From assembly GCF_017744395.1 (NCBI RefSeq), contig NZ_JAGIBI010000003.1, positions 62,001 to 126,000 on the forward strand: a DNA stretch of 64,000 nucleotides, in the 5' to 3' direction. The notes beneath the pieces were generated by a model that ran no database searches, was not told the origin of the DNA, and worked only from the letters and a program-made list of their open reading frames with translations. Below are positions 33,486 to 45,292 of the stretch, piece by piece. Positions within the stretch are counted from its first letter, which is position 1, and each line of letters begins with the position of its first letter. This DNA is from Herbaspirillum sp. Lineage in GTDB: Bacteria; Pseudomonadota; Gammaproteobacteria; Burkholderiales; Burkholderiaceae_D. Position numbers and translations under genes: made by a program.

Positions 33486-35020
33486 TGGCCCCGCGAGCGC
33501 TCAATATCAAGGACATCGCCGACTGGCTGCGCACCGACGCAGCCGTTGCCGCCGGTGCGCAACTGACCGCCGACTCGCGCCGGGTGGCGCCGGGCGACGT
33601 GTTCTTCGCCTATGTGGGTGATGCCGACGGCCGCTCTTATATAGAAGACGCCGTCGAGCGCGGCGCCGCCGCCGTGGTCTATGAGGCGGCCGGTTTCGCC
33701 TGGCCGGAGCATCTCGGCGTGCCGGGCCTGGCGGTCGACAATCTCAAGGCCTTGGCCGGCGACATCGCCGCCGACTGGTACGGCCGGCCGGACCAGGGCA
33801 TGTTCACCGTGGCCGTGACCGGCACCAATGGCAAGACTTCCTGCGCTTACTGGCTGGGCTCCGCGCTGTCGCGCCTGCCCGGCGCGGGCCTGGCGGGCGT
33901 GGTCGGCACCCTGGGCGTGGGCACTTTCCTGGGCGGCCGCGCCCAGGCGTTCGACGTCACCGGCTACACCACGCCGGATGCCGTGCTGCTGCAACGCAAT
34001 CTGGCCATCCTGGCCAAGGCCAAGGTCGGCGCGCTGGCCATCGAGGCTTCCTCGATCGGGCTGGAGCAGGGCCGCATGAACGGCATGCATGTCGACGTGG
34101 CGCTGTTTACCAATTTCACGCGCGACCATCTCGACTACCACGGCGACATGGTTTCCTATGAGGACGCCAAGCGCAAGTTGTTCGAATGGGATGGCTTGCA
34201 GCATGCGGTGATCAACCTCGACGACGCCATGGGCGTGCGCCTGCTGCCGCTGGTGCAGGGGCGCAAGGTGCCGGTGATTGGTTATGCGCTGGAAGACGAG
34301 GTCGATGCGCAGGCCGCCGGCATTCCCGCGCTGCGCGCCAGCAATATCCGCGGCAGCCATGCCGGCACCGTGTTCCAGGTCGATTCGCCGTTCGGCAGCG
34401 GCCAGGTCAAGACGCAACTGGTGGGGCGCTTCAATGTCAGCAATGTGCTGGGCATCATGGGCGTGCTGCTGGCCAAGGGCGTGGCCTGGGATGCCGTGGT
34501 GGCCGCCGCCGGCGCGCTGACCGCCGCGCCCGGCCGCATGCAGCAGTTCGGCGGACCGGACGTGCCGCTGATCGTGATCGACTACGCGCATACCCCTGAT
34601 GCGCTCGACAAGACCCTGGCCACGCTGCGCCAAGTCGCCACCCAGCGCGGCGGCGAACTGTGGTGCGTGTTCGGCTGCGGTGGCGACCGCGATCCGGGCA
34701 AGCGTCCGCAGATGGGACAGATTTCCGAGCAGGCCGACCATGTGGTGCTGACCAGCGACAACCCGCGCAGCGAAGATCCGCAGGCCATCATCGCCCAGAT
34801 TCGCGCCGGCATCAGCCGCATCGAACCGGTGATCCTGGAAGACCGCGCCGGCGCCATCCTGTGGGCGATCCGCCATGCCACCAAGGCCGATGTGGTCCTG
34901 CTGGCCGGCAAGGGCCATGAGGCCTACCAGGAAATCGCCGGCAAGAAGCTGCCCTTCCTCGACGCCGACCACGTCGCGCTGGCGCTGGCCGCGCGCTCGA
35001 CCATGATGGGGGGCGCGTGA
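33485..35020 (+). CDS. murE: UDP-MurNAc-L-Ala-D-Glu:meso-diaminopimelate ligase MurE
   Basis: The product is 511 aa, with its ATG overlapping the ftsI stop by one base. ATP motif [15 protein letters not shown], central TNFTRDHLDYHGDM with the carbamylated-lysine region, and the C-terminal DNPR at D425-R428. DNPR is the signature for adding meso-diaminopimelate rather than lysine, consistent with Gram-negative peptidoglycan. It adds the third residue of the stem peptide. Confidence 0.96.
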   Translation: MAPRALNIKDIADWLRTDAAVAAGAQLTADSRRVAPGDVFFAYVGDADGRSYIEDAVERGAAAVVYEAAGFAWPEHLGVPGLAVDNLKALAGDIAADWYGRPDQGMFTVAVTGTNGKTSCAYWLGSALSRLPGAGLAGVVGTLGVGTFLGGRAQAFDVTGYTTPDAVLLQRNLAILAKAKVGALAIEASSIGLEQGRMNGMHVDVALFTNFTRDHLDYHGDMVSYEDAKRKLFEWDGLQHAVINLDDAMGVRLLPLVQGRKVPVIGYALEDEVDAQAAGIPALRASNIRGSHAGTVFQVDSPFGSGQVKTQLVGRFNVSNVLGIMGVLLAKGVAWDAVVAAAGALTAAPGRMQQFGGPDVPLIVIDYAHTPDALDKTLATLRQVATQRGGELWCVFGCGGDRDPGKRPQMGQISEQADHVVLTSDNPRSEDPQAIIAQIRAGISRIEPVILEDRAGAILWAIRHATKADVVLLAGKGHEAYQEIAGKKLPFLDADHVALALAARSTMMGGA

Positions 35021-36480
35021 TGCGGTTCGAATTCAAGCAATTGCTGGAATGGATCCGCGCCGCCGAAGCGGCGGCGTCGGCCCATACCGTGCCGACGGTC
35101 GCCAATGCGCCGGCCGGCGCGCTGGAACTCAACGATGTCGTCACCGACAGCCGCGCGGTCAAGCCCGGCAACGTGTTCGTCGCGCTGCGCGGCGAGCGTT
35201 TCGATGCGCATGATTTCCTTGACGCCGTGGCCGCGCAGGGCGCCGCCGCCGTAGTGGTCGAGCGCGTGCCGCAAGGCTTGGCCGTGCCCGCCATCGTGGT
35301 GCCGGATACCCGCGCCGCGCTGGGCCAGATCGCCCACGGCTGGCGCTCCTTGTATCAGGTGCCGGTGATCGGCGTGACCGGCAGCAACGGCAAGACCACG
35401 GTCAAGGAAATGATCGCGTCCATCCTCGCCGCCGCGTTCGGCGACGACGGCTATCTCGGCACGCGCGGCAACTTCAACAACGAAGTCGGCGTGCCGCTGA
35501 CCTTGTTCCGCCTGCGGCCTTCGCATCAGGCAGCGGTGATCGAGATGGGCATGAACCATCCGGGCGAGATCGCTGTCTTGTCGCGCATCGCCGCGCCGAC
35601 GCTGGGGCTGGTCAACAACGCCCAGCGCGAGCACCAGGAATTCATGGCCACCGTCGAGGCGGTGGCGCGCGAGAACGGCGCGGTGATCCGCCATCTGCCG
35701 GCCGACGGCGTGGCGGTGTTCCCGGCCGACGACGATTTCACGCCGCTATGGCGCGAGGAAGCCGGCGCCCGCCGCGTGCTGACCTTCGGCTTGAATGACG
35801 CGGCCGATGTCGGCGCCACCTACAAGCCCGGCGTTTTCGGCAGCACGCTGCAGGTGACGATCAAGGGCATCGCGGTGCCGCCGGCGCACTTCAAGGTGGA
35901 ACTGGCCGCGGTAGGCGAACACAATGTGCGCAACGCGCTGGCCGCCGCCGCCTGCGCTTTGGGCGCGGGCATTCCGGTGGATGCCGTGGTGCGCGGGCTG
36001 GAAAGCTTCGCTCCGGTCAACGGCCGCCTGCAGCGCAAGGCCGCGAAAAGCGGCGCGCTGGTGATCGACGACACCTACAACGCCAATCCGGATTCGGTGC
36101 GCGCCGCCATCGATGTGCTGGCCGCCATCGACGGTCCGCGTGTGCTGGTGCTGGGCGACATGGGCGAGGTCGGCGACCAGGGGCCGCAGTTCCACCGCGA
36201 GATCGGCGCCTATGCGAAGAGCCGCGGCATCGCCCGCCTGTTCGGCCTGGGCGAACTGATGCGCCACGCGGTGCAGGCGTATCAGGAAACACCGGGCGAA
36301 GCGACGGCGCAGGCCGTCCACTTCGCCGATATCGACACGCTCAATGCAGCGGTCGAGCAAGCCGCTCCGCAAGGGGCGACCGTTTTGGTAAAAGGTTCAC
36401 GCTTCATGAAGATGGAGCGAGTTGTACAGCATCTGGTCAACGTTGAATCCAACACGCAACATCAACAGGAGACCCACTGA
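35020..36480 (+). CDS. murF: UDP-MurNAc-tripeptide:D-Ala-D-Ala ligase MurF
   Basis: The product is 486 aa from the ATG at 35020, whose A is the last base of the murE stop; a GTG three bases earlier is the alternative. The N-terminal domain includes [20 protein letters not shown], the ATP loop is [16 protein letters not shown], and the C-terminal domain starts [19 protein letters not shown]. It completes the cytoplasmic pentapeptide. Only one base separates it from mraY. Confidence 0.95.
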   Translation: MRFEFKQLLEWIRAAEAAASAHTVPTVANAPAGALELNDVVTDSRAVKPGNVFVALRGERFDAHDFLDAVAAQGAAAVVVERVPQGLAVPAIVVPDTRAALGQIAHGWRSLYQVPVIGVTGSNGKTTVKEMIASILAAAFGDDGYLGTRGNFNNEVGVPLTLFRLRPSHQAAVIEMGMNHPGEIAVLSRIAAPTLGLVNNAQREHQEFMATVEAVARENGAVIRHLPADGVAVFPADDDFTPLWREEAGARRVLTFGLNDAADVGATYKPGVFGSTLQVTIKGIAVPPAHFKVELAAVGEHNVRNALAAAACALGAGIPVDAVVRGLESFAPVNGRLQRKAAKSGALVIDDTYNANPDSVRAAIDVLAAIDGPRVLVLGDMGEVGDQGPQFHREIGAYAKSRGIARLFGLGELMRHAVQAYQETPGEATAQAVHFADIDTLNAAVEQAAPQGATVLVKGSRFMKMERVVQHLVNVESNTQHQQETH

Positions 36481-36481
36481 C

Positions 36482-37651
36482 ATGCTGGTCTGGCTCGCTC
36501 AGAATTTTCAACAGGACTTCGGCTTCTTGCGCCTGTTCAGCTTCATCACCTTCCGCGCGGTGTTCGCCACGCTGACCGCCTTGTTGATCGGCATGATCGC
36601 CGGCCCGGCGGTGATCCGCATGCTCACGCGCATGAAGGTCGGCCAGGCGGTGCGCACCGACGGCCCGCAGACCCACCTGATCAAGTCCGGCACCCCGACC
36701 ATGGGTGGCGTGCTGATCCTGATCGGCATCGGCATCTCGACCCTGCTGTGGGCCGACCTGTCCAACCGCTTCGTCTGGATCGTGCTGATCGTCACGCTCG
36801 GCTTCGGCGCCATCGGCTGGGTCGACGACTACCGCAAGGTGGTCTACCGCGACCCGCAAGGCATGCGCTCGCGCGAAAAGTATTTCTGGCAGTCGCTGAT
36901 CGGGCTGGTGGCGGCGTTCTACCTGGCCTTCTCGGTGTCCGAAGTGAGCAACATGAAGGTGCTCGACCTGTTCGTGGCCTGGGTGCAGTCCGGCTTCAGC
37001 CTCGACCTGCCGCCCAAGGCCGACCTGATCGTGCCGTTCTTCAAGAGCGTGAGCTATCCGCTGGGCGTGTGGGGCTTCATCGCGCTGACCTATTTCGTCA
37101 TCGTCGGCACCAGCAACGCGGTCAACCTGACCGACGGCCTGGACGGCCTGGCCATCATGCCGACCGTGCTGGTGGGCGCCGCGCTGGGCCTGTTCGCCTA
37201 CCTGACCGGCAGCGCCAACTACGCCAAATACCTGTTCATCCCGCACATCCCCGGCGCCGGCGAACTGCTGATCTTCTGCGGCGCCATGGGCGGCGCGGGC
37301 CTGGCCTTCCTCTGGTACAACGCCTACCCGGCGCAGGTGTTCATGGGCGACGTCGGCGCGCTGGCGCTGGGCGGCGCGCTGGGCACCATCGCCGTGATCG
37401 TGCGCCAGGAGATCGTGCTGTTCATCATGGGCGGCATCTTCGTGGTGGAAACGCTGTCGGTGATGATCCAGGTGGCCTATTTCAAATACACGAAGAAGCG
37501 TTTCGGCACCGGCCGCCGCGTATTGCTGATGGCGCCGCTGCACCATCACTACGAACAGAAGGGCTGGAAGGAAACCCAGGTGGTGGTGCGGTTCTGGATC
37601 ATCACCATGATGCTGGTGCTGGTGGGCCTGTCGACGTTGAAACTGCGTTGA
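36482..37651 (+). CDS. mraY: Phospho-MurNAc-pentapeptide transferase MraY
   Basis: The product is 389 aa, starting [19 protein letters not shown]. It is a ten-helix integral membrane enzyme with the conserved cytoplasmic motifs [38 protein letters not shown] (catalytic aspartates), [14 protein letters not shown], and [14 protein letters not shown] with the HHH motif. It transfers phospho-MurNAc-pentapeptide to undecaprenyl phosphate, giving lipid I. A 95-nt gap to murD follows, the largest inside the cluster before ftsZ. Confidence 0.96.
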   Translation: MLVWLAQNFQQDFGFLRLFSFITFRAVFATLTALLIGMIAGPAVIRMLTRMKVGQAVRTDGPQTHLIKSGTPTMGGVLILIGIGISTLLWADLSNRFVWIVLIVTLGFGAIGWVDDYRKVVYRDPQGMRSREKYFWQSLIGLVAAFYLAFSVSEVSNMKVLDLFVAWVQSGFSLDLPPKADLIVPFFKSVSYPLGVWGFIALTYFVIVGTSNAVNLTDGLDGLAIMPTVLVGAALGLFAYLTGSANYAKYLFIPHIPGAGELLIFCGAMGGAGLAFLWYNAYPAQVFMGDVGALALGGALGTIAVIVRQEIVLFIMGGIFVVETLSVMIQVAYFKYTKKRFGTGRRVLLMAPLHHHYEQKGWKETQVVVRFWIITMMLVLVGLSTLKLR

Positions 37652-37662
37652 CCGGAACGAAA

Positions 37663-37743
37663 ATGGAAAGCACGGCGCCCCTCGCAAGCGATGCAAGGCG
37701 GCGCCCTTGGCAGTTTGAAGCAAGTAATGGAAGTGAGTTTTAA
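37663..37743 (+). CDS. Possible 26-codon ORF bridging mraY and murD
   Basis: ATG at 37663 with GGAACGAA upstream, 26 codons ending in TAA three bases before the murD ATG. It begins MESTAPLASDARRRPWQF and contains arginine and proline codons. It could couple murD translation to mraY in a gene train where all other joints overlap. No homology can be claimed, and it may be chance. Confidence 0.25.
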   Translation: MESTAPLASDARRRPWQFEASNGSEF

Positions 37744-37746
37744 CGG

Positions 37747-39729
37747 ATGAATTACTCGGGCAAACACGTACTGGTGCTCGGACTCGGCGAGTCCGGCCTG
37801 GCAATGGCGCGGTGGCTGGTCTACTGCGGCGCCGGCGTGCGCGTGGCCGATACGCGCGGCGAGGCGGCATTGGCCGAGCGCCTGGCCGCCCTGCGCGCCG
37901 ACGCGCCCGATGCCCAGGCCGTGCTGGGCCGTCCCTTGTCGCCCGAACTGCTGGACGGCGTGGATTTCGTCGCCGTCAGTCCCGGCCTGGCGCCGGACGG
38001 CGAACTGGCGCCGCTGATGCCGGCCATCGCCGAGCGCGGCCTGCCGCTGTGGGGCGAGATCGAATTGTTCGCCCAGGCGCTGGCCGCCTTGCGCGAAGAA
38101 ACCCTCTACAAGCCCAAGGTGCTGGCTGTGACCGGCACCAACGGCAAGACCACCGTCACCAGCCTGACCGGCATGCTGTGCCAGCGCGCCGGCCTGTCGG
38201 TGCGGGTGGCGGGCAATATCAGCCCGGCCGCGCTGGACGTGCTGCGCGAAGCGGTGATCAAGGACAAGGTGTTCCTGGCCGAACTGGCCGAGCAGGATGC
38301 CATCGCCGCCGCCCAGGCGGCCGCCGAAGCCGAGGCGCAAGCCGCGCACCAGGCCGAGCTGGCGGCGCAGGAAGCGGCCGAGGCAGCCAAGCGCAAGCAG
38401 GCCGAGGCGCGTATCGAAGAAGCGGCAGCCAGCGCCGCGGTATCGGCGTCGGCTCCGGAAACGGGCGCGCCCGAAGCCGGCGATGCGCAAGCGGACGGCC
38501 AGCCGCAGGAGCCGCAGGAGCCGCAAGAACCGCAACAAGCGCTTGAAGCCGCCGCCGGCGAAACTGCCCATGCGGAAGAGCCCGCGGACGCCGCACCGCA
38601 GGGCGATGCCGCCGGCAATGCAGCCGAAGCGATGAACCTGGACGACTTCATGGCCGTCTCGCGCACCGCCGACGAGGACGCGCTGGCCGAAGTGCCGCCG
38701 CCTCCGCCGCCGGAGCCGACCTATCGCGGCTCGATGCCGCAGGCCTGGGTGCTGGAGCTGTCCAGCTTCCAGCTGCACACCACGTACAGCCTGCAGGCCG
38801 ATGCGGCCACCGTGCTCAACGTCACGCAAGACCATCTCGACTGGCACGGCAGCATGCAGGCCTATGCCGCCGACAAGGCGCGCATTTTCGGCGAGCACAC
38901 CGTGCGCGTGCTCAACCGCGACGATGCGACGGTGATGCAGATGGCATCGGCCGCCGCGCCGGTTTCCTCGTTCGGGCTGGACGAGCCGTCCGCGCCGGAC
39001 AGCTTCGGCCTGATCAACGACAACGGCATGCTGTGGCTGGCCAATGCCTTCGTGCATGAGGACGACGAGCAGCCCGAGGGCAAGCGCCGCCGCAAGCAAA
39101 AGGAACTGGTGCCGCCGCCGGTGACGGTCAAGCGCCTGATGCCGGCCGACGCGCTCAAGATCCGCGGCGCGCACAATGCGATGAACGCGCTGGCCGCGCT
39201 GGCCCTGTGCCGCGCCATCGACTTGCCGATGGCGCCGCTGCTGCACGGCTTGCGCGACTACGCGGGCGAACCGCACCGCGTGGAGCTGGTGGCGGTGGTG
39301 CAGGAGGTCGAGTACTACGACGACAGCAAGGGCACCAATGTCGGCGCCACGGTGGCGGCCCTGAACGGGCTGGGCCTGGGCGGCCGTCCCAACCGCATCC
39401 TGCTGATCGCCGGCGGCGACGGCAAGGGGCAGGATTTCTCGCCGCTGGCGCTGCCGGTGGAAAAATACGGCCGCGCCGTGTTCCTGATCGGGCGCGACGG
39501 CCCGGCCGTGCGCGCCGCGTTGGCCAATACCGGCGTCGAGCTGGTCGATTGCGCGACCCTGGAAGAGGCCGTGCAGAAGGCGGGCGACATGGCGCGCGCG
39601 GGCGAGATCGTCCTGCTGTCGCCGGCTTGCGCCAGCCTGGACATGTTCCGCAACTACGCGCATCGCGCCGAAGTCTTTGTGGACTCGGTGCGCGAACTGG
39701 CGCTGTCGCGCGGCGAGGTGATCGCATGA
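37747..39729 (+). CDS. murD: UDP-MurNAc-L-Ala:D-Glu ligase MurD with large central insertion
   Basis: The product is 660 aa; most MurD proteins have about 440-500. The N-terminal Rossmann part starts [17 protein letters not shown]. The ATP loop is [17 protein letters not shown] (about 127-143), then [11 protein letters not shown] (from 156). The following strand, normally only a few residues away, resumes as [17 protein letters not shown] at about 332. Residues about 168-330 are an Ala/Glu/Gln-rich, probably coiled segment, then a [11 protein letters not shown] stretch, an acidic part and [28 protein letters not shown] and HNAMNALAA and YDDSKGTN follow normally, so catalysis should be intact. 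A second small insert (GKRRRKQKE) lies near 445. It adds D-glutamate to UDP-MurNAc-L-alanine. Confidence 0.92.
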   Translation: MNYSGKHVLVLGLGESGLAMARWLVYCGAGVRVADTRGEAALAERLAALRADAPDAQAVLGRPLSPELLDGVDFVAVSPGLAPDGELAPLMPAIAERGLPLWGEIELFAQALAALREETLYKPKVLAVTGTNGKTTVTSLTGMLCQRAGLSVRVAGNISPAALDVLREAVIKDKVFLAELAEQDAIAAAQAAAEAEAQAAHQAELAAQEAAEAAKRKQAEARIEEAAASAAVSASAPETGAPEAGDAQADGQPQEPQEPQEPQQALEAAAGETAHAEEPADAAPQGDAAGNAAEAMNLDDFMAVSRTADEDALAEVPPPPPPEPTYRGSMPQAWVLELSSFQLHTTYSLQADAATVLNVTQDHLDWHGSMQAYAADKARIFGEHTVRVLNRDDATVMQMASAAAPVSSFGLDEPSAPDSFGLINDNGMLWLANAFVHEDDEQPEGKRRRKQKELVPPPVTVKRLMPADALKIRGAHNAMNALAALALCRAIDLPMAPLLHGLRDYAGEPHRVELVAVVQEVEYYDDSKGTNVGATVAALNGLGLGGRPNRILLIAGGDGKGQDFSPLALPVEKYGRAVFLIGRDGPAVRAALANTGVELVDCATLEEAVQKAGDMARAGEIVLLSPACASLDMFRNYAHRAEVFVDSVRELALSRGEVIA

Positions 39730-40997
39730 AGCTCGGACTGTCGTCACTGCGTGGATGGCTGGGCAGCGACAAAGACGCCGCGCCGGCCGCCGCTGGCCGC
39801 CTCAAAGGCGGTGTGGGCGGACGCAGCGGCTACGGCGGCGTCGGCTTCGAACAGCGTTCGCGCATGATGGAATACGACCAGCCGCTGATCTGGGTGGTGC
39901 TGCTGCTGATGCTGTTCGGCATGGTGATGGTGTACTCGGCGTCGGTGGCATTGCCGGATTCGCCCAAGTACGCCTCTTATTCGAACTATCACTTCCTGAT
40001 GCGCCAGGCGATCTTCATCGTACTCTCCATCGTCGCCGGCGCGCTGGCGTTCCGCGTGCGCATCGAAGACTGGCAGAAGTGGGCGCCGTACCTGTTCGCC
40101 GGCACGCTGATCCTGCTGGTGCTGGTGCTGGTCCCGGGCGTGGGCAAGGGCGTCAACGGCGCCAAGCGCTGGCTGTCGCTGAAGGTCATCAACCTGCAGC
40201 CCTCCGAACTGATGAAGTTGTTCATCGTGTTGTACGCGGCCGACTACACGGTGCGCAAGCAGGCGGTGATGCACAAGCTGGTCAAGGGTTTCGTGCCGAT
40301 GGCCGCCGCCGTCGGTTTCGTCGGCCTGTTATTGTTGTTGGAGCCCGACCTGGGCGCATTCGGCGTGATCGTCTGCATCGCCATGGGCATCCTGTTCCTG
40401 GGCGGCATCAACGGCATCTGGTTCGGCGGCATCAGCGCCATGCTGGGCGGCGTGTTCACCCTGGTGATCGTGATGTCGCCGTGGCGGCGCGAGCGTATCT
40501 TCGCCTACCTCAATCCGTGGGAAGAGGAAAACGCGCTGGGCAAGGCCTACCAGTTGTCGCACTCGCTGATCGCCTTCGGCCGCGGCGAGCTGTTCGGCGT
40601 GGGCCTGGGCAGCAGCGTGGAGAAATTGCATTACCTGCCGGAAGCGCATACCGACTTCCTGCTGGCGGTGATCGGCGAGGAGCTGGGTTTCGCCGGCGTG
40701 CTGGTGGTGGTGCTGCTGTTCTACTGGCTGGTCAAGCACGCCTTCGAAATCGGCCGCCAGGCCATCGCGCTGGACCTGACCTTCGCCGGCCTGGTGGCCA
40801 AGGGCATCGGCATCTGGCTGGGCGTGCAGGCTTTCATCAACATGGGCGTGAACCTCGGCCTGCTGCCGACCAAGGGCCTGACGCTGCCGCTGATAAGCTA
40901 TGGCGGATCGGGCGTGCTGCTGAACTGCGTCGGCCTGGCGATCCTGCTGCGCATCGATTACGAAAACCGCGTGCTGATGCGGGGAGGGCGGCTATGA
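39726..40997 (+). CDS. ftsW: Septal peptidoglycan glycosyltransferase FtsW
   Basis: The product is 423 aa from the ATG at 39726 overlapping the murD stop by four bases. A cytoplasmic Gly/Arg-rich leader of about 50 residues is followed by ten SEDS helices, with [35 protein letters not shown] (catalytic Asp region), [16 protein letters not shown] and [15 protein letters not shown]. It polymerises lipid II at the septum with FtsI. Confidence 0.95.
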   Translation: MKLGLSSLRGWLGSDKDAAPAAAGRLKGGVGGRSGYGGVGFEQRSRMMEYDQPLIWVVLLLMLFGMVMVYSASVALPDSPKYASYSNYHFLMRQAIFIVLSIVAGALAFRVRIEDWQKWAPYLFAGTLILLVLVLVPGVGKGVNGAKRWLSLKVINLQPSELMKLFIVLYAADYTVRKQAVMHKLVKGFVPMAAAVGFVGLLLLLEPDLGAFGVIVCIAMGILFLGGINGIWFGGISAMLGGVFTLVIVMSPWRRERIFAYLNPWEEENALGKAYQLSHSLIAFGRGELFGVGLGSSVEKLHYLPEAHTDFLLAVIGEELGFAGVLVVVLLFYWLVKHAFEIGRQAIALDLTFAGLVAKGIGIWLGVQAFINMGVNLGLLPTKGLTLPLISYGGSGVLLNCVGLAILLRIDYENRVLMRGGRL

Positions 40998-42076
40998 GCG
41001 CACCCCGTAAATTGCTGATCATGGCGGCCGGCACCGGCGGCCATATCTTCCCCGGCCTGGCGATCGCCGACACCATGCGCGCGCGCGGCTGGCAGGTGAG
41101 CTGGCTGGGCACCTCGCACGGCATGGAGTGCGACCTGGTGCCGCGCCATGGCGTGGAAATGGACACCATCGTGTTCGCCGGCCTGCGCGGCAAGGGCCTG
41201 ATGCATACGGTCAAGGGCGTGTGGCGCATGGCGGCCAGCTTCTTCCGTTGCTTCGCCATCCTCGGCCGCCGCCGTCCGGACGTGGTGCTGGGCATGGGCG
41301 GTTATGTGACGGTGCCGGGCGGCGCCATGGCGCGCCTGCGCGGCAAGCCTTTGGTGCTGGTCAATGCCGATGCGGCGCTGCTGCTGTCCAACAAGACATT
41401 GACGCCGCTGGCCGACCGCGTGCTGTTCGGTTTCCCGGCCGACTTCGGCCGTGCCGCCGGCAAGGCCGAGGTCACCGGCAATCCGGTGCGCAAGGAAATC
41501 GTGGCGCTGCCGTTGCCGGCTGAACGTTATGCCGGCCACAGCGGTCCGCTGAAGATACTGGTGGTGGGCGGCAGCCTGGGCGCCAAGGTGTTGAACGACA
41601 ACGTGCCGGCCGCGCTGGCCAAGTTGCCGCCGGAACAGCGTCCGCAGGTCACGCACCAGTCGGGCAAGCAGCATATCGCCGCGTTGCGCGCCGCGTATGA
41701 GCAGGCCGGCGTGCAGGCCGAAGTGGTCGACTTCATCGACGACATGCCGCGCCGCTATGCCGAGGCCGACCTGGTGATCTGCCGCGCCGGCGCGATCACG
41801 GTGTCGGAACTGACGGCGGCGGGCGTGGCGAGCGTGCTGGTGCCGCTGGCGGTGTCGACCACCTCGCACCAGATCGACAACGCCAAATGGATGGCGCAAA
41901 ACAAGGCGGCGATTCACCTGCCGCAACGCGAACTCAGCGCCGACGCGCTGGCGGGTTTGCTGCAGAAACTGGACCGCGCTGCATGCCAGGCAATGGCGCA
42001 GGCGGCATACGAACAAGGCCGGCGCGACGCCAATGAGGCGATCGCGCATGTGCTGGAAGGACTGGTAACACCATGA
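40994..42076 (+). CDS. murG: Lipid I N-acetylglucosaminyltransferase MurG
   Basis: The product is 360 aa from the ATG at 40994, overlapping the ftsW stop. The GT-B fold shows [20 protein letters not shown] (lipid-binding glycine loop), [37 protein letters not shown] and [20 protein letters not shown], then the acceptor-site [11 protein letters not shown]. It attaches GlcNAc to lipid I to make lipid II at the inner face of the membrane. Confidence 0.96.
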   Translation: MSAPRKLLIMAAGTGGHIFPGLAIADTMRARGWQVSWLGTSHGMECDLVPRHGVEMDTIVFAGLRGKGLMHTVKGVWRMAASFFRCFAILGRRRPDVVLGMGGYVTVPGGAMARLRGKPLVLVNADAALLLSNKTLTPLADRVLFGFPADFGRAAGKAEVTGNPVRKEIVALPLPAERYAGHSGPLKILVVGGSLGAKVLNDNVPAALAKLPPEQRPQVTHQSGKQHIAALRAAYEQAGVQAEVVDFIDDMPRRYAEADLVICRAGAITVSELTAAGVASVLVPLAVSTTSHQIDNAKWMAQNKAAIHLPQRELSADALAGLLQKLDRAACQAMAQAAYEQGRRDANEAIAHVLEGLVTP

Positions 42077-43494
42077 AGCATCGCGTCAAGAATATCCACT
42101 TCGTCGGCATCGGCGGCTCCGGCATGTCGGGCATCGCCGAAGTCATGCTCAATCTCGGCTACGGCGTGTCCGGCTCCGATCTGGGCAGCAATGCCGCGAC
42201 CCAGCGCCTGGCGCAGCTGGGCGCTTGCATCCGCTACGGCCACGCGGCCGAGAACATCGATGGCGCCGACGCCATCGTCACCTCCACCGCCGTCAAGGGC
42301 GACAACCCGGAAGTGCTGGCGGCGCGCAAGAAACATATCCCCATCGTGCCGCGCGCGGTGATGCTGGGCGAACTGATGCGCCTGAAGAAGGGCATCGCGA
42401 TCGCCGGCACCCACGGCAAGACCACCACTACCTCGCTGGTGGCCAGCGTGCTGGCGCAGGGCGGGCTGGACCCGACCTTCGTGATCGGCGGCCGCCTGAC
42501 TTCGGCCGGCGCCAACGCCAAGCTGGGCACCGGCGAATTCATCGTGGCCGAGGCCGACGAGTCGGATGCCTCGTTCCTGAACCTGACGCCGGTGATCGAG
42601 GTGATCACCAACATCGACGCCGACCACATGGAGACCTACAACCATGATTTCGCGCGCCTGAAGCAGGCCTTCGTCGAGTTCACCCAGCGCCTGCCGTTCT
42701 ACGGCGTGGCGGTGCTGTGCCTGGATGACCCGCATGTGCGCGAGATCATGCCGATGGTGTCCAAGCCCATCCTCACCTACGGCTTCCATGAAGACGCCGA
42801 CGTGCGCGCCACCGACGCCCAGGCGGTCGACGGCAAGATGGTGTTCACGGTGCAGCAGGACGGCTACGCGCCGATGCAGGTGAGCCTGAACCAGCCCGGC
42901 ATGCACAACGTGCAGAACGCCTGCGCGGCGATTGCCATCGCGCGCGAGCTGGACGTGGACGACGCCGCCACGCAAAAGGCGCTGACCGAATTCAACGGCG
43001 TCGGCCGCCGCTTCACCCGCTACGGCGAGGTGCCGCTGGTCGATGCCGAGGGCAAGCCGGCCGGCAGTTTCACGCTGGTCGACGATTACGGCCACCACCC
43101 GGTCGAAACCGCGGCGACGATTGCCGCCGCCCGCGGCGCGTATCCGGGCCGCCGCCTGGTGCTGGCGTTCCAGCCGCACCGCTACACCCGTACGCGCGAC
43201 CTGTTCGAAGATTTCGTCAAGGTGCTGTCGCAGCCGGACGTGCTGGTGCTGGCCGAGGTGTATTCCGCCGGAGAGTCGCCGATCGTGGCCGCCGACGGCC
43301 GTTCGCTGGCGCACGCGCTGCGCGCGGCCGGCAAGGTCGAGCCGGTGTTCGTGGACGACATCGCCGACATGCCCGAGACCATCCGCAACGTGGTGCGCGA
43401 CGGCGACGTGGTGATGACCATGGGCGCCGGCTCGATTTCCGCCGTACCCGGCCGCCTGGTGGCGGCCACTGAAAAGAATGAGGCAAGCGCATGA
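42073..43494 (+). CDS. murC: UDP-MurNAc:L-alanine ligase MurC
   Basis: The product is 473 aa. It starts with [20 protein letters not shown] and has the ATP loop [45 protein letters not shown] and [18 protein letters not shown]. It attaches the first alanine to UDP-MurNAc. The stop overlaps the ddlB start by four bases, as the start overlaps murG. Confidence 0.96.
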   Translation: MKHRVKNIHFVGIGGSGMSGIAEVMLNLGYGVSGSDLGSNAATQRLAQLGACIRYGHAAENIDGADAIVTSTAVKGDNPEVLAARKKHIPIVPRAVMLGELMRLKKGIAIAGTHGKTTTTSLVASVLAQGGLDPTFVIGGRLTSAGANAKLGTGEFIVAEADESDASFLNLTPVIEVITNIDADHMETYNHDFARLKQAFVEFTQRLPFYGVAVLCLDDPHVREIMPMVSKPILTYGFHEDADVRATDAQAVDGKMVFTVQQDGYAPMQVSLNQPGMHNVQNACAAIAIARELDVDDAATQKALTEFNGVGRRFTRYGEVPLVDAEGKPAGSFTLVDDYGHHPVETAATIAAARGAYPGRRLVLAFQPHRYTRTRDLFEDFVKVLSQPDVLVLAEVYSAGESPIVAADGRSLAHALRAAGKVEPVFVDDIADMPETIRNVVRDGDVVMTMGAGSISAVPGRLVAATEKNEASA

Positions 43495-44492
43495 TAGCCC
43501 AGGCCACCATCAAGAGTTTCGGTCGCGTCGGCGTGCTGTTCGGCGGCCGTTCGGCCGAGCGCGAAGTATCGAAGATGTCCGGCAGCGGTGTGTTGCAGGC
43601 CTTGCGCAGCAAGGGCGTGGACGCGCATCCGTTCGATCCGGCCGAGCGCAGCCTGGGCGAGCTGGAAGCGGAAAAGTTCGACCGCGTCTTCATCGCGCTG
43701 CATGGCCGCTACGGCGAGGACGGCACGATCCAGGGCGCGCTGGAGCAGATGGGCCTGCCCTATACCGGCCCCGGCGTGATGGCCTCGGCCATCGCCATGG
43801 ACAAGGTGATGACCAAGCGCATCTGGCTGGGCCACGGCTTGCCGACGCCGCGTTTCGCCGTGCTGGACAAGGACACCCCGCGCGAAGTGTTGCGCACCGT
43901 GCCCGATGACCTGGGCCTGCCGCTGATGCTGAAGGCGCCGCACGAAGGCTCGACCATCGGTATCGCCAAGGTCAACGGCTATTCCGACATGCAGTCGGGC
44001 TTCGAGATGTGCGCCAAATACGACGCAGTGGTGCTGGCCGAGGAATTCATCCGCGGGCGCGAACTGACGGTGCCGGTGATCGGCACCGGCAGCGCGGCGC
44101 GCGCCCTGCCGGTGATCGAGATCCGCGCGCCGGAAGGCAACTACGACTACCAGCACAAGTACTTCACCGACGACACCAAGTACCTGTGCCCGGCGCCGCT
44201 GGACGAAGCACTGACGCGCCGCGTGCAGGAACTGGCGGTGCAGGCTTTCCACGCGCTCGGTTGCCGCGGCTGGAGCCGGGTCGACTTCATGCTGCGGGAG
44301 AAGGATGGGCAGTCCGAGCCGTACCTGCTGGAAATCAATACCTCGCCCGGCATGACCGGCCACTCGCTGGTGCCGATGGCGGCCAAGGCGATCGGCCTGA
44401 GCTATGAGGATTTGTGTTGCGAGATTTTGCAGTCGGCGGCGCTCGATATGAAGCCTTCGAAGGACTGGACGCCGCAGGCGGGCCAATCTTGA
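43491..44492 (+). CDS. ddlB: D-alanine:D-alanine ligase (DdlB)
   Basis: The product is 333 aa with an ATP-grasp fold: [74 protein letters not shown], and [11 protein letters not shown] with [15 protein letters not shown]. It supplies D-Ala-D-Ala for MurF. Its position between murC and ftsQ is the usual one for DdlB. Confidence 0.94.
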   Translation: MIAQATIKSFGRVGVLFGGRSAEREVSKMSGSGVLQALRSKGVDAHPFDPAERSLGELEAEKFDRVFIALHGRYGEDGTIQGALEQMGLPYTGPGVMASAIAMDKVMTKRIWLGHGLPTPRFAVLDKDTPREVLRTVPDDLGLPLMLKAPHEGSTIGIAKVNGYSDMQSGFEMCAKYDAVVLAEEFIRGRELTVPVIGTGSAARALPVIEIRAPEGNYDYQHKYFTDDTKYLCPAPLDEALTRRVQELAVQAFHALGCRGWSRVDFMLREKDGQSEPYLLEINTSPGMTGHSLVPMAAKAIGLSYEDLCCEILQSAALDMKPSKDWTPQAGQS

Positions 44493-44511
44493 TGGTGGAG
44501 CGCGCGCGGTA

Positions 44512-45282
44512 ATGTGGCAAGACGTGAAGATGCTCAATGCGGCCAGCAACACGCTGCTGGCGCTGGTGGTGCTGGCCCTGCTGGCGTCGGGCCTGTGGTG
44601 GGTGGCGCAGCGGCCGATGTTTACGCTGCACACCATCCGCATCGAGAGCGCCGGCGAGTTGCCGTTGGAGAAGGTGAATGCGTTGACGGTAAGGGCCACG
44701 GCGGTGCCGCGGATCCACGGCAACTTCTTCACCACCGACCTGTCGGCGGTGCGCGCGGCTTTCGAGGCGGTGCCGTGGGTGCGTCGCGCGATGGTGCGGC
44801 GCGAATGGCCGGACCGGCTGGTGGTGAAGGTAGAGGAACATAAGGCCCTGGGTACCTGGGGCGAGGATGGCAAGTTGCTGTCGCAGAAAGGCGATGTGTT
44901 TACCGCCAACCTGGCCGAAGCAGAGGATGACGGCGACTTGCTGGAGTTCGAAGGGCCGGTAGGCAGCGAGAAGCAGGTGGTGGCGCGGCTGGCGCAGTTC
45001 CGCCAGTGGTTCGCGCCGCTCAAGCTGGCGCCGGAGTCGCTGGTGCTGTCGAACCGCTATGCGTGGACGGTGCGGCTGGATAACGGCATGACGGTAGAGC
45101 TGGGGCGCGACCAGGGCGAGGCGGTGCTGAAGGAACGCATCGACCGGCTGGTGGCGGTGTACCCGCAGCTGATGGAACGGTTGCAGGGCAAGATTGAAAG
45201 CGTCGACATGCGCTACCCGAACGGGATGGCGCTCAAGGCGGATGGAATGGTGCTGGCGGCACTGAACGGAAAGAAAAAATAA
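44512..45282 (+). CDS. ftsQ: Cell division protein FtsQ
   Basis: The product is 256 aa. A short cytoplasmic part and one helix (TLLALVVLALLASGLWWVAQ) precede a POTRA domain (MFTLHTIRIESAGELPLEKV) and a beta domain. It includes the FtsQ-type VRRAMVRREWPDRLVVKVEE. It is the hub that joins FtsBL to the division ring. Confidence 0.92.
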   Translation: MWQDVKMLNAASNTLLALVVLALLASGLWWVAQRPMFTLHTIRIESAGELPLEKVNALTVRATAVPRIHGNFFTTDLSAVRAAFEAVPWVRRAMVRREWPDRLVVKVEEHKALGTWGEDGKLLSQKGDVFTANLAEAEDDGDLLEFEGPVGSEKQVVARLAQFRQWFAPLKLAPESLVLSNRYAWTVRLDNGMTVELGRDQGEAVLKERIDRLVAVYPQLMERLQGKIESVDMRYPNGMALKADGMVLAALNGKKK

Positions 45283-45292
45283 GCGGAACGAT

